NCBI RefSeq assembly: GCF_001427875.1
Contig: NZ_LMHK01000001.1
Span: forward strand, 1,712,892 to 1,776,891
Direction of reading: 5' to 3'
Origin: Devosia sp. Root685
GTDB lineage: Bacteria; Pseudomonadota; Alphaproteobacteria; Rhizobiales; Devosiaceae
DNA: 64,000 nt
The position numbers and the translations under genes are program-made. Under the pieces are notes generated by a model. That model had not been told where the DNA came from, ran no database searches, and saw only the letters and a list, made by a program, of their open reading frames with translations. This document shows positions 18,059 through 27,468 of the stretch, in pieces; the first letter of the stretch is position 1; the number at the start of each line of letters is the position of its first letter.

Positions 18059-19381
18059 ATGGCTTCCGTCATCAAAATCTACGCCCTGTTCCTCGGCTCG
18101 GCCCTGTTGATGTTCGGAGGTGGCCTGCAAGGGCTCCTGCTCTCGGTGCGCGGCGCCGAGGAAGAGTTTTCCCTCCTCGCCCTTGGCTTGATCGGCACCG
18201 GCTGGTCGGTCGGCTTTGTCGCCGGCTCCATCGCTGTCCCGATGATCGTGCGCAAGGTTGGTCACATCCGCGCCTTCTCCGTCATGGCCGCCATTGGCAC
18301 GGTGACGATCCTCCTCAACCTCCTCTGGATCAACGATGTCAGCTGGATCGTGCTGCGCGCGCTTTCCGGCTTTTGTTTTGCCGGCGCCGCCATGATCGTT
18401 GAAAGCTGGCTCAATGAGGTCGCCGACAACAAGAGCCGCGGCACCATCTTTTCGATCTATGTGACCATCAACTTGACCGCCTCGACGGTTGGCCAGATCG
18501 CCATGTCGGTCACCGGTACCGCCGGCTATATTCCCTTCGTCATCGGCGCCATCGCCTTTATCTGTGCGCTGATGCCGCCGGCTCTGACCTCGAGCCCACA
18601 ACCGCGCCCCCTCGCCTCCGCCAAGCTCGATCTGCCGCTTCTGATCAAAACCTCGCCCGTCGCCGCCGTCGCGGCCTTCTGCTGCGGCATGGCCAATGGC
18701 GCCTTCGGCACGCTGGCGCCGGTCTATGGCTATGAACAGGGGCTCGATGCCTCGGGCATTGCCCTGCTTTTCGCCATCGCCGCCATTGCCGGCGCCGTCG
18801 CGCAAATTCCCTTCGGCCGCCTCTCCGACCGCATCGATCGGCGCCAGGTCATGGTGGGCCTTGCAGCCGGCGCCTCCGTCGTCGGCCTTCTTATCGTCAT
18901 CATCAACCCCAGCGCCGGCTGGCTGATGTATGTGCTGTTCGGCCTTTATGGCCTGGCCGCCAATCCGCTCTATCCAATCGCGGTGGCCCACGCCAACGAC
19001 TTCGCGCGGGATGGCGACTTCGCCAAGATCGCGGGCGGCATGCTGCTGATCCTCGGGCTCGGCCTTGCTGTCGGCCCGGCGATCGCCTCCATGCTGATGA
19101 GCAATATCGCGCCCATGGCGCTCTTCATCATCACCGCCATTTTCCATGCCGCCGTCGCCGGCTTTGCCTTCATGCGCATGCGCGTCCGCAAGAGCGTCGA
19201 TGCTGCCCATCGCGCGCCGTTCCAGCCGATGGATCGGCAGGCAACGCCCGAATCTATTGTGCTCGATCCACGGGCTGATAGTGATGCCGAGGACGAGGAG
19301 ATCGTGCGGCACGAGCCGGCGGTCCCCGAAGAGCTGATCGAAACCACGGAGCCAAAGCGTGTTCAAGACGGAACGGTTTGA
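18059..19381 (+). CDS. MFS transporter (YcaD-like)
   Basis: A 440-aa major facilitator with 12 predicted helices spanning roughly residues 5-385, followed by an acidic cytoplasmic tail (DSDAEDEEIVRHEPAVPEEL). The loop between helices 2 and 3 (MIVRKVGHIRAFSVM) and its second-half counterpart GRLSDRIDRRQVMV are MFS signature loops. Resemblance is to the YcaD/sugar-efflux branch; the substrate is unknown. Its 3' end overlaps the moaB GTG start by 23 bases, so the two are co-translated or at least co-transcribed. Confidence 0.85.
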   Translation: MASVIKIYALFLGSALLMFGGGLQGLLLSVRGAEEEFSLLALGLIGTGWSVGFVAGSIAVPMIVRKVGHIRAFSVMAAIGTVTILLNLLWINDVSWIVLRALSGFCFAGAAMIVESWLNEVADNKSRGTIFSIYVTINLTASTVGQIAMSVTGTAGYIPFVIGAIAFICALMPPALTSSPQPRPLASAKLDLPLLIKTSPVAAVAAFCCGMANGAFGTLAPVYGYEQGLDASGIALLFAIAAIAGAVAQIPFGRLSDRIDRRQVMVGLAAGASVVGLLIVIINPSAGWLMYVLFGLYGLAANPLYPIAVAHANDFARDGDFAKIAGGMLLILGLGLAVGPAIASMLMSNIAPMALFIITAIFHAAVAGFAFMRMRVRKSVDAAHRAPFQPMDRQATPESIVLDPRADSDAEDEEIVRHEPAVPEELIETTEPKRVQDGTV

Positions 19382-19895
19382 GGATCGGGCCTTCAAGCCC
19401 CTGTCCATCGCAGTCATCGCCGTTTCCGACACGCGGACGCTCGAAACCGATACCGGCGGCGCGCTCCTAAAGTCCCTCCTCGAAGCCGATGGCCACACCT
19501 GCTTCGACCGGCAAGTCGTCCGCGACGACATCCAGCTTATCCGCGCCGCCGTCCAGGCCTATGTCGCCAATCCCAAGGTCGATGTGATCCTGACGACCGG
19601 CGGCACCGGCTTTTCCGGCCGCGACGTCACGCCTGAGGCCGTCGAACCGCTGTTCGACAAGCGGATGGAAGGCTTTTCCGTGCTCTTCCATCAATATTCC
19701 TCCACCACCGTCGGCACGAGTTCGATCCAGTCCCGCGCCACGGCGGGCCTCATCGGCACCACCTTCGTCTTCTCTCTCCCCGGTTCGCGCGGCGCCTGCC
19801 GCGACGCCTGGGAAGGCATTCTCACCCAGCAACTCGACTACCGGCACAAACCCTGCAATTTCGTCGAGCTGATGCCGCGCCTCGACGAGCGCTGA
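19359..19895 (+). CDS. moaB: Molybdenum cofactor biosynthesis protein B
   Basis: A 178-aa MoaB/MogA-fold protein that adenylates molybdopterin during molybdenum cofactor synthesis. Family blocks: IAVIAVSDTRTLETDTGG, VDVILTTGGTGFSGRDVTPEA (the MPT-binding TTGGTG loop), and VFSLPGSRGACRDAWEGIL. No ATG lies in the conserved N-terminal part, so a GTG start inside the end of the MFS gene (23-base overlap) is required. A strong symmetrical hairpin at 19904-19922 follows. No other moa or moe genes are in the window. Confidence 0.94.
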   Translation: MFKTERFEDRAFKPLSIAVIAVSDTRTLETDTGGALLKSLLEADGHTCFDRQVVRDDIQLIRAAVQAYVANPKVDVILTTGGTGFSGRDVTPEAVEPLFDKRMEGFSVLFHQYSSTTVGTSSIQSRATAGLIGTTFVFSLPGSRGACRDAWEGILTQQLDYRHKPCNFVELMPRLDER

Positions 19896-19899
19896 TACA

Positions 19900-19926
19900 A
19901 AAAGGCCGGGCATTGCCCGGCCTTTT
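19900..19926. terminator. Bidirectional intrinsic terminator between moaB and MFS gene
   Basis: GGCCGGGCA and TGCCCGGCC form a 9-bp perfect stem at 19904-19922, flanked by AAAAA on the left and TTTT on the right, so it can stop transcripts from both convergent genes. Confidence 0.85.
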
Positions 19927-19935
19927 CTCGTTTTA

Positions 19936-21417
19936 TCAGTGACCCATTGCCGGGCCGCCGTGACCGCCTTCCGGCCGTTTCACGAAGAACGCCGCGACGA
20001 TCATCAGCAGCGACACGATGGCGCCGCAGAGGAAGCCGCCGCGAATACCGGCCGCCAATGCGTCCACACCGTCAAGACCAGCCGCAACCCCCGCCGCCGA
20101 TTGCAGGCTCATCACCGCCACAAAGAGCGCAATGCCCGCCGCGCCCGCCACCTGCTGCACCGAACCCAGAATGGCGCTGGCATGGGAGTAGAACTTCGGC
20201 GGCACCGAGCTCATCGACGCGGTAAAGAGCGGCGTGAAGGTAAAGGCGAGGCCCACGCTGAGGACGATATGCCCGGCAACCACGGCCCAGACCGGGGTAT
20301 GCTGGCTGACCAGCGTCAACGCCCACATTACGGCCGAAACCGCAATGACGCCGGGCACCAGCAGCGGCCGCGGCCCAACGCGGTCATAAAGACGGCCAAC
20401 CACCGGACCAAGCACACCCATCAAGAGGCCACCGGGCAGCAAGAGCATGCCGGTCTGCAAGGTATCAAGGCCGAGCACCTTCTGCGTATAGATCGGCAAC
20501 AGAATGGAACTGCCGAGCAGCGCCACCATGGCAATCGCCATGGTGATCAGCGCAAAAGTATAGTTCCGATGCTGCAGCGTACGCAGATCGAGCAGCGCCT
20601 TGTCATCGTTCTGCAAACCGAACTGCCGCCAGACGAAAGCCGCCATAGCCACGACACCAACAGCAATCGGCGCCCAGGCCGGAATGGCCGAACCGTGTTC
20701 CGCGCCTTCGCCTAGGCTCGACAGGCCATAGACGATGCCGCCAAAGGCAAAAGCCGAGAGGATCACCGAAAGCACATCAAGCGGCGCATAGCGCGGCGTC
20801 GAGACATTGCGGATGCGGCTCGCGCCAATCACCAGCGCCAGGATGGCGATAGGCAGGGTGAAATAGAACATGAAGCGCCAGTCGAAATGGGCGAGAATAA
20901 ACCCGCCGATCGTCGGGCCGACGGCCGGCGCCACGGACATGACGATTGAAATATTGCCCATGACCTTGCCGCGCCCTTCGGGCGGCACCAGCGACATCAC
21001 CGTGGTAATCAGCAGCGGCATCATGATGGCCGTGCCGACCGCCTGCACGACGCGGCCTGCGATCAGCAATTCGATCCCCGGCGAGAGCGCGCAGATCAGC
21101 GTACCAAGGGTAAACACCGACATGGCGACCATATAGATCGGCCGCGTGTTGAGTCGCTGCAGCAGGAAGCCGGTGATCGGAATCACCACGGCCATGGTCA
21201 GAAGAAAGGCCGTCGTCAGCCACTGCGCCAGGCTCGCCGTGATCCCGAGGTCGGTCATCAGATGCGGGATGGCCACGCTCATGATGGTTTCGTTGAGAAA
21301 CACCACGAAGGTCGAAACGAGCAGCAGCCCGATAACCAGCCGGTTGCGCGCCGCGTTGTCAGGATGATGGGGAGCGCTTTGCTCAAGCGCGTCGAATGTT
21401 GCTGTGTCTGTCGTCAT
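19936..21417 (-). CDS. DHA2-family MFS drug efflux transporter (EmrB/QacA type)
   Basis: A 493-aa, 14-helix proton-driven exporter. The motif LNETIMSVAIPHLMTDLGIT, the antiporter motif C-like GPTIGGFILAHFDWRFMFY and the loop GRLYDRVGPRPLL mark the EmrB/QacA group. Substrates are likely lipophilic drugs but cannot be assigned. The start at 21417 was chosen because GAGGGTATGGAC puts the ribosome site at proper distance, while the ATG two codons upstream would abut it. No membrane-fusion (EmrA-like) partner or regulator is adjacent. It converges with moaB across a terminator. Confidence 0.88.
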   Translation of the reverse strand: MTTDTATFDALEQSAPHHPDNAARNRLVIGLLLVSTFVVFLNETIMSVAIPHLMTDLGITASLAQWLTTAFLLTMAVVIPITGFLLQRLNTRPIYMVAMSVFTLGTLICALSPGIELLIAGRVVQAVGTAIMMPLLITTVMSLVPPEGRGKVMGNISIVMSVAPAVGPTIGGFILAHFDWRFMFYFTLPIAILALVIGASRIRNVSTPRYAPLDVLSVILSAFAFGGIVYGLSSLGEGAEHGSAIPAWAPIAVGVVAMAAFVWRQFGLQNDDKALLDLRTLQHRNYTFALITMAIAMVALLGSSILLPIYTQKVLGLDTLQTGMLLLPGGLLMGVLGPVVGRLYDRVGPRPLLVPGVIAVSAVMWALTLVSQHTPVWAVVAGHIVLSVGLAFTFTPLFTASMSSVPPKFYSHASAILGSVQQVAGAAGIALFVAVMSLQSAAGVAAGLDGVDALAAGIRGGFLCGAIVSLLMIVAAFFVKRPEGGHGGPAMGH

Positions 21418-21702
21418 GTCCATACCCTCACTAAAGCGCGTGACACCCTTGCGACGCATGGCATCGCTCGAGTTCGACAGCGCTTTCCAATTTCTCTGCG
21501 ACAAGGCCTGTCAGCAGCCATCAGTTCAGACCGCGCTTAACTAATCCTGGCGGGAATGGTGGTCAATGCTAAATTTTTTGCTTAACTGATGTGCCCCATT
21601 TTCGGGGGAAACCTGCATAGGCCCGGCTAAAGCGATCGTCCAGACGCAATTCGCGCAAGGCTGCAATGCGTGCCGAAAAATTGAGAACAAAATATAAACA
21701 TC

Positions 21703-21717
21703 GTTCTTGTTGTGTTC
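21703..21717. promoter_or_regulatory. LexA (SOS) box, alphaproteobacterial GTTC-N7-GTTC
   Basis: GTTC at 21703-21706 and GTTC at 21714-21717 are separated by exactly seven bases, an exact match to the alphaproteobacterial LexA operator consensus. It lies 75 bases before the radical SAM gene start, in an AT-rich segment. A weaker half-match (GAAC-N7-AAAC) sits at 21685-21699. The match is seen; LexA binding is inferred. Confidence 0.7.
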
Positions 21718-21792
21718 TAATTCGGTTGCTAGATTTGAAGGGCGCCAACGAGGTCGATTCCAGACCGCAGCGGCGGCAGCAGGAGATTTGCC

Positions 21793-22941
21793 ATGGCCCT
21801 CTATCAGGCCCCCAGCTTCGAAGCGCTCGAACGTCTCAGCCAAAGCCGCGACGCCGATCTTGCGCGCCGCGAATTGCTCGATAGCGATCGCATTCGCGGG
21901 CGCGGCGCGCAGACCAACCGCTCCGGGCGCTTCGAAACCCATGCGCGCGAAAATTTCGACGATGGCTGGGGCAGCGTCGAAACCCTGCCGACCTTCGAAA
22001 CGGTCGAGCACACAGAGCGCGCCAGAAGCATCATCACCACCAATGACAGCCCCGATATCGGCTTTGATCGCTCGATCAATGCCTATCGCGGCTGCGAGCA
22101 TGGCTGTTCTTATTGCTATGCCCGCCCGTCCCACGCCTATCTCGGCCATTCCGCCGGCGTCGATTTCGAGCGCGAAATCTACGTCAAGACCAATGCCGCC
22201 GAGGCCCTGCGCAGTGAATTGGGCGCAAAATCCTATCGCCCCAAGCCCATCGCCATGGGCACCAATACCGACCCCTATCAGCCCTCCGAGCGCAAGCATA
22301 AGCTGACCCGGGCCATTCTTGAAGTCATGCTCGAAACCCGCCACCCGGTGATGATCACCACCAAGTCGGCGCTGATCCTGCGCGATCTCGACCTCCTCAC
22401 CGAATTGGCAAAACTCGGCCTCGCCAAGGTCGCGATTTCAGTGACCTCGATGGATCATAAACTCAGCCGCAAGATGGAGCCCCGCGCCTCCTCCCCCTCC
22501 CGGCGCCTTGAAGCCATAAGGCTTTTGAGCGAGGCGAGCGTCCCCACCGCCATCTTTGCTTCACCCATGATCCCGGCCATCAACGACATGGAGCTCGAAC
22601 GCATCCTCGATGCCGGCAAGGCGCAAGGTGCACTCGCCGCCTCGATGATCCTCCTCCGCCTTCCGGGCGAAGTGCGCGACGTGTTTCGCGAATGGCTGTT
22701 GCGCCATTTCCCCGACCGCGTACGCCACGTCCTCTCGCTCGTCCGCGACACCCGCGGGGGGCGGGACTATGACTCGCGCTTCGGCACCAGAATGACCGGC
22801 GAAGGCCCCTACGCCACCCTTTTGCGCCAGCGCTTCGAAAAAGCCCGCGAACGCTACGGCCTCGACGTCAAACTACCGGGCCTCAGAACCGACCTCTTCG
22901 TCCCCCCGACGCTCGAGAGCAAACAGATGAGCTTGTTTTAG
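21793..22941 (+). CDS. PA0069-family radical SAM protein (SplB-like)
   Basis: A 382-aa radical SAM enzyme. The [4Fe-4S] motif is CEHGCSYCYARPSHAY (CxxxCxxC, about residues 100-115), following the family segment SPDIGFDRSINAYRG. The C-terminus LRTDLFVPPTLESKQMSLF matches this uncharacterised group, which is often annotated as related to spore photoproduct lyase. The ATG has AGGAG seven bases upstream. The SOS box at 21703-21717 suggests induction by DNA damage, which would fit a DNA-lesion substrate, but the reaction is unknown. The gene stands alone. Confidence 0.9.
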   Translation: MALYQAPSFEALERLSQSRDADLARRELLDSDRIRGRGAQTNRSGRFETHARENFDDGWGSVETLPTFETVEHTERARSIITTNDSPDIGFDRSINAYRGCEHGCSYCYARPSHAYLGHSAGVDFEREIYVKTNAAEALRSELGAKSYRPKPIAMGTNTDPYQPSERKHKLTRAILEVMLETRHPVMITTKSALILRDLDLLTELAKLGLAKVAISVTSMDHKLSRKMEPRASSPSRRLEAIRLLSEASVPTAIFASPMIPAINDMELERILDAGKAQGALAASMILLRLPGEVRDVFREWLLRHFPDRVRHVLSLVRDTRGGRDYDSRFGTRMTGEGPYATLLRQRFEKARERYGLDVKLPGLRTDLFVPPTLESKQMSLF

Positions 22942-22979
22942 GCTCTTCTGATTTACGCTGACACGTATTCACTCTCGAT

Positions 22980-23049
22980 TGTCACCCCGGCGAAGGCCGG
23001 GGCCCACCCTGAGATCGCGAGATGGGTCCCGGCCTTCGCCGGGATGACA
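22980..23049. repeat. 70-bp palindromic repeat, family A copy 3
   Basis: Third copy of the element also at 6914-6983 and 8335-8404, with ends TGTCACCCCGGCG and CGCCGGGATGACA. It lies downstream of the radical SAM gene in the space before the convergent HAD gene. Confidence 0.85.
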
Positions 23050-23143
23050 GAAGGTGGGTGGAGAAGTATCTGCGACCGACGTTCTGCCGTTGACTGGTAA
23101 AACGATCTGACAGATTGCCGGGACAAGCCGGCAATGACGCCAA

Positions 23144-23836
23144 CTAAGCGCTCAGCGCCTCGCTCGCCCCAACACGCTCCGCAATAAACCGCAGCATCTG
23201 CGCATCCCGATAATCCCGCGCCGCCAGCGTCGCACCAGCCTCCAGCAACTGCGCCGGTTCCAGCCCCGTCGCCATGCCGATCGTCGCAATCCCCGCCGAA
23301 GTCGCCGACTTCAGCCCCGTACGCGAATCTTCAAAAGCCACGCAGTTCTCGGCCCTGGCCCCAAGAATCCGCAGCCCCTCCAGATAGGGCAGCGGATGCG
23401 GCTTGCCGTGTGCCAGTTCGTCGCCGATCACCAGCCCCTTGAACCGGTGCCGCGCCCCAATGCTATTCAGCAATTGCTCGGCATTATCCCGGGGCGCATT
23501 GGTCACGGCCACCGCCGGCAACCCAATCGCATCGGCCCAATCGAGCAGCGCAAAAAGCCCATGCACCGGCTCGACGCCCTCGGCGGCCAGCGAACGGAAC
23601 AGGGCTTCCTTTTCCATCATGATTTCCCACTGCCGCTCCGGGGTTTCATGCGGCAAAAACTGCGCGCCAATCGCCTCATTGGCTAGCCCCTGCAGTTCGC
23701 GGCCGAAGCGTTCGCGGTCAAAATGGTGCCCATAGGGCGCAAAGGCGCGATTAAAAGCTTCGAGGTGCAGCGGATCGCTTTCCACCAGCGTTCCATCGAT
23801 ATCGAAAAGGAGGCCAGCGCCGGGTAGAAGAGTCAT
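23144..23836 (-). CDS. HAD-superfamily phosphatase (beta-phosphoglucomutase/Gph-like)
   Basis: A 230-aa HAD hydrolase. Motif I is LLFDIDGTLVESDPLHLEAF with both catalytic aspartates, motif II is AVAVTNAPRDN, motif III lies near the lysine of HGKPHPLPYL, and motif IV is CVAFEDSRTGLKSA. The four-helix C1 cap (about residues 20-85) places it with phosphoglycolate phosphatase or beta-phosphoglucomutase-like enzymes acting on small phospho-metabolites. The start at 23836 gives MTLLPGAG, directly before the first strand. Substrate unknown. Confidence 0.88.
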   Translation of the reverse strand: MTLLPGAGLLFDIDGTLVESDPLHLEAFNRAFAPYGHHFDRERFGRELQGLANEAIGAQFLPHETPERQWEIMMEKEALFRSLAAEGVEPVHGLFALLDWADAIGLPAVAVTNAPRDNAEQLLNSIGARHRFKGLVIGDELAHGKPHPLPYLEGLRILGARAENCVAFEDSRTGLKSATSAGIATIGMATGLEPAQLLEAGATLAARDYRDAQMLRFIAERVGASEALSA

Positions 23837-23914
23837 GAACAGTCCTTGCTTGAGCGCGCGCAAAGCACACCAAGAGGGCGCATTCGTCAACACGCAGTTC
23901 GCCGCATCAGGCGC

Positions 23915-24496
23915 TCAGTACTGCTCCACTTTGCGCGCATTGCTCGCCATGAAATCGAGCGACCCCATCACCCCCTGCAGCGACAACCAGATATCGGCCG
24001 GCTGCTCCTCTCCCGTCATCGGCACGACGAGTTTGAGCGATGCGCGCTCCTTCATCCGCTCGATCAACCGCGCTTCGAGTTCGGCATCGGCCACGAAATA
24101 CTGGTTGGTGACATTGAACCGCGTTTCGATGTGCTCACCCATATTGAGCATGACCGGACCATCGCCGGCAAAGAGCAGCCGCATGGGCCGGCTTTCGTCA
24201 TATGCCCCCTGATCCGCCGCCACGGTGATGGCGAGATCCAATTCGCCATCGAGCCGATTGCGGATCAGCGTCAGTTTGTAAGCCGGCAGATTGGCGCTGT
24301 TCAGCGCCTGGCTGCCGGTGCTGGCAAAGCACGAATAGCCATAATAATCCGTGGAATCCTCATTTATGGTGTCAGGACAAGACGCCAGCCAGTCGCGAAA
24401 ATATTCGCGCCATTCGCCATAGGAATGATGAAAAGGTTCGGCCGCTGCGGGCACGGTCAGCAGCAGCAGGGCGGCAAGGCGTGCGACATAACGCAT
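23915..24496 (-). CDS. Secreted hypothetical protein, distantly IalB-like
   Basis: A 193-aa protein with a clear signal peptide (MRYVARLAALLLLTVPAAA). I do not recognise a confident domain. The pattern GEWREYFRDWLASC near the N-terminus, a second cysteine in YGYSCFAS, and the C-terminal ADIWLSLQGVMGSLDFMA recall the invasion-associated locus B fold, as does the end of the IalB gene at 59942 (IPVSLEGFSEGFAALP). That relation is an inference from pattern only. It is downstream of nothing on its strand and lies divergent from the DUF4180 gene, 77 bases apart. Confidence 0.72.
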   Translation of the reverse strand: MRYVARLAALLLLTVPAAAEPFHHSYGEWREYFRDWLASCPDTINEDSTDYYGYSCFASTGSQALNSANLPAYKLTLIRNRLDGELDLAITVAADQGAYDESRPMRLLFAGDGPVMLNMGEHIETRFNVTNQYFVADAELEARLIERMKERASLKLVVPMTGEEQPADIWLSLQGVMGSLDFMASNARKVEQY

Positions 24497-24573
24497 AAGA
24501 GCACTCTCGTCTTTGCCCCCCGGCCAGACTCTTATATCAGTGACCCCGGAAAAATGACCAGAGGACGACAGGC

Positions 24574-24939
24574 GTGGCTATCGAGAAGATAAACAGCCTC
24601 AATGTGATGCTTCTCGACGAGATCGGGCCGCGACTCGGTTCCGAGCAGGACGCGCTCGACGTCATCGGCGCCACCTATGGCCTCGATGTGGATGCCGTTG
24701 CCATTCCCGTATCGCGCTTCGCTCCCGATTTTTTCGTCCTCGGCAACAAGCAGGCTGGCCACTTCATCCAGAAACTGCAGAACTATTCCCTGCGCCTCAT
24801 TATCCTCGGCGATCTCACCGAGGCCATGGCGAACAGCAAAGCCCTCACCGATTTTGTCGGCGAGACCAATCGCATCGGGCACCATTTCTTCGCTGGTGAT
24901 CGCGCCGCCATGGAGGCCGGCTTCGGCCGGACCCGCTGA
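24574..24939 (+). CDS. DUF4180 domain protein
   Basis: A 121-aa cytosolic protein matching the DUF4180 pattern: the EQDALDVIGATYGLDVDAVA segment, the block IPVSRFAPDFFVLGNKQAGH, then FIQKLQNYSLRLIILGDL and FVGETNRIGHHFF. Function unknown; the fold resembles STAS-like domains in outline. It starts with GTG after GAGGACGACAGGC. Its stop overlaps the rnhB ATG by one base, so translation is coupled and co-expression with rnhB is likely. Confidence 0.82.
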   Translation: MAIEKINSLNVMLLDEIGPRLGSEQDALDVIGATYGLDVDAVAIPVSRFAPDFFVLGNKQAGHFIQKLQNYSLRLIILGDLTEAMANSKALTDFVGETNRIGHHFFAGDRAAMEAGFGRTR

Positions 24940-25634
24940 TGGTTCGCAAAACTGTCATAACGGTCGAAACCACCACCGAACTCTTCGCGCCTGAAGCCGC
25001 CTTCCCCGATTTCAGCCATGAGCAAATGGCCTATGACCGCGGCGCCCGCTCTGTCGTCGGCGTCGATGAAGCTGGCCGCGGCCCCCTCGCCGGCCCCGTC
25101 GTCGTCGCCGCCGTGCGTCTCGATCCCAATCGCATCCCACAGGGCCTCAACGATTCCAAGAAACTGACGCCCGAACGCCGCGCCGAACTGTTCGAGGAAA
25201 TTTTGGCCGTCGCCGACGTCGCCATTGTCAGCGCCCCACCTTCCGATATTCTCAATCTCAATATCCGCGGCGCCACCCTCGCCGCCATGACCCGCGCCGT
25301 CCGCGCGCTCCCCTGCACCGCCGACTGCGTGCTTATCGATGGCCGCGATATTCCGCCCGGCCTCCCCTGCCCTGGCATTGCGCTGATCGGCGGCGATGGC
25401 CGCAGCGTTTCCATCGCTGCCGCCTCCATCGTGGCCAAAGTCATGCGCGACCGCATGTGCGCCATCATGGATTGCGACGCGCCCGATTTCGGCTTTGCCG
25501 GTCACAAGGGCTATGGCACCGCGGCCCATCTCAAGGCCCTCAATCGCCACGGCCCCAGCCGCCACCACCGCTCGGCCTTCGCCCCGGTGGCGGCGCTTCT
25601 CATCCAAAAAGCCACCGTCACAATCGAGGGTTAA
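24939..25634 (+). CDS. rnhB: Ribonuclease HII
   Basis: A 231-aa type 2 RNase H that removes single ribonucleotides and RNA from RNA-DNA hybrids. The catalytic D-E pair is in VVGVDEAGRGPLAGPVV, the next aspartate in CVLIDGRDIP, and the last in CDAPDFGFAGHKGYGT. LNDSKKLTPERRAELF is also standard. About 35 residues precede the domain. The gene is coupled to DUF4180 upstream and lies 82 bases before ccrM, an order found in Caulobacter and many alphaproteobacteria. Its stop codon overlaps a CtrA-like half-site of the ccrM promoter. Confidence 0.96.
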   Translation: MVRKTVITVETTTELFAPEAAFPDFSHEQMAYDRGARSVVGVDEAGRGPLAGPVVVAAVRLDPNRIPQGLNDSKKLTPERRAELFEEILAVADVAIVSAPPSDILNLNIRGATLAAMTRAVRALPCTADCVLIDGRDIPPGLPCPGIALIGGDGRSVSIAAASIVAKVMRDRMCAIMDCDAPDFGFAGHKGYGTAAHLKALNRHGPSRHHRSAFAPVAALLIQKATVTIEG

Positions 25635-25645
25635 CCCCTCGCTAA
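25631..25645. promoter_or_regulatory. CtrA-like site 1 upstream of ccrM
   Basis: TTAA-N7-CTAA, one mismatch from the CtrA consensus TTAA-N7-TTAA, overlapping the rnhB stop codon. CtrA activation of ccrM is known in Caulobacter; here it is inferred from position and sequence. Confidence 0.5.
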
Positions 25646-25691
25646 CCCCTTACAAACGCTCCATTAACCCTGACGAAGTACAAAGGCATGG

Positions 25692-26850
<1,159 letters not shown>

Positions 26851-26884
26851 TCCTGACCTCCAATCATGTCTCAGGCTCTTAACT

Positions 26885-26913
26885 GGCCGCCGGTTTGCCC
26901 CGGCGGCCTTTTT
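26885..26913 (+). terminator. Intrinsic terminator of ccrM
   Basis: GGCCGCCGG and CCGGCGGCC form a strong stem around TTTGCC, followed by TTTTT and further T-rich sequence. Confidence 0.88.
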
Positions 26914-26987
26914 GTTTTCTGGGCATTACCTTGTTCCCGCGCTGTGCCGATACTAGGTTAAGGCCACCCAAAGGAACGAGGCCGGAC

Positions 26988-27410
26988 ATGAGCAGTTTCA
27001 ACGATCAGGTGATAGCTGACTTCAAAGAGAGCAACGGCAAGCCGGGAGGCTATTTCAAAGGCTCCCCAGTGCTCCTGCTCCATTCCATCGGCGCCAAGAG
27101 CGGCGCTGAACGCACCCAGCCCCTGATGTTCCTCCAGGAAGACAAGGACACCTGGTTCGTTTTCGCCTCCTTCGGCGGCGCCCCCAATAATCCGGCGTGG
27201 TATCACAATGTCATTGCTCATCCCGAGCTGGATATCTCCGTTGGCGACGGCACCACCATCACCCGCATACCCGTTCGCGCCCGCATCCTCGAAGGCACCG
27301 AGCGCGACACCACCTATGCACGGCAAGCCGCCCTCTTCCCCCAATTCGCCGGCTATGCCGAAAAAACCACCCGCGAAGCCATCCCGGTTATTGAGTTGAC
27401 AAAGCGCTGA
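26988..27410 (+). CDS. Nitroreductase-family deazaflavin (F420)-dependent oxidoreductase-like protein
   Basis: A 140-aa split-barrel protein of the Ddn family. Features: the N-terminal FKESNGKPGG linker, LLLHSIGAKSGAERTQPLMF (family hallmark: GxKSG-x-R-x2-PL), FVFASFGGAPNNPAWYHNVI and the HPELDISVGDG strand. Members in Actinobacteria use F420 for hydride transfer; in alphaproteobacteria the cofactor is less clear and could be another flavin. The ATG at 26988 is preceded by AAGGAACGAGG. The gene stands alone after the ccrM terminator, next to the accessory vapBC stretch. Confidence 0.85.
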   Translation: MSSFNDQVIADFKESNGKPGGYFKGSPVLLLHSIGAKSGAERTQPLMFLQEDKDTWFVFASFGGAPNNPAWYHNVIAHPELDISVGDGTTITRIPVRARILEGTERDTTYARQAALFPQFAGYAEKTTREAIPVIELTKR

Positions 27411-27468
27411 GTTGACGCGCGCCGGGGCGGACGTGCCAGTCGGCCCTCCCCCGGTGCTCGTAATCGTG

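Noticed and set aside
18044..19531. 495-codon open frame antisense to the MFS gene
   Set aside because: Asp/His/Gly-rich composition from reverse-reading membrane helices; the MFS gene and moaB explain the region.
6914..23049. Repeated palindromes considered as a CRISPR array
   Set aside because: Copies are single, far apart, long and self-complementary, with no regular spacers and no cas genes.
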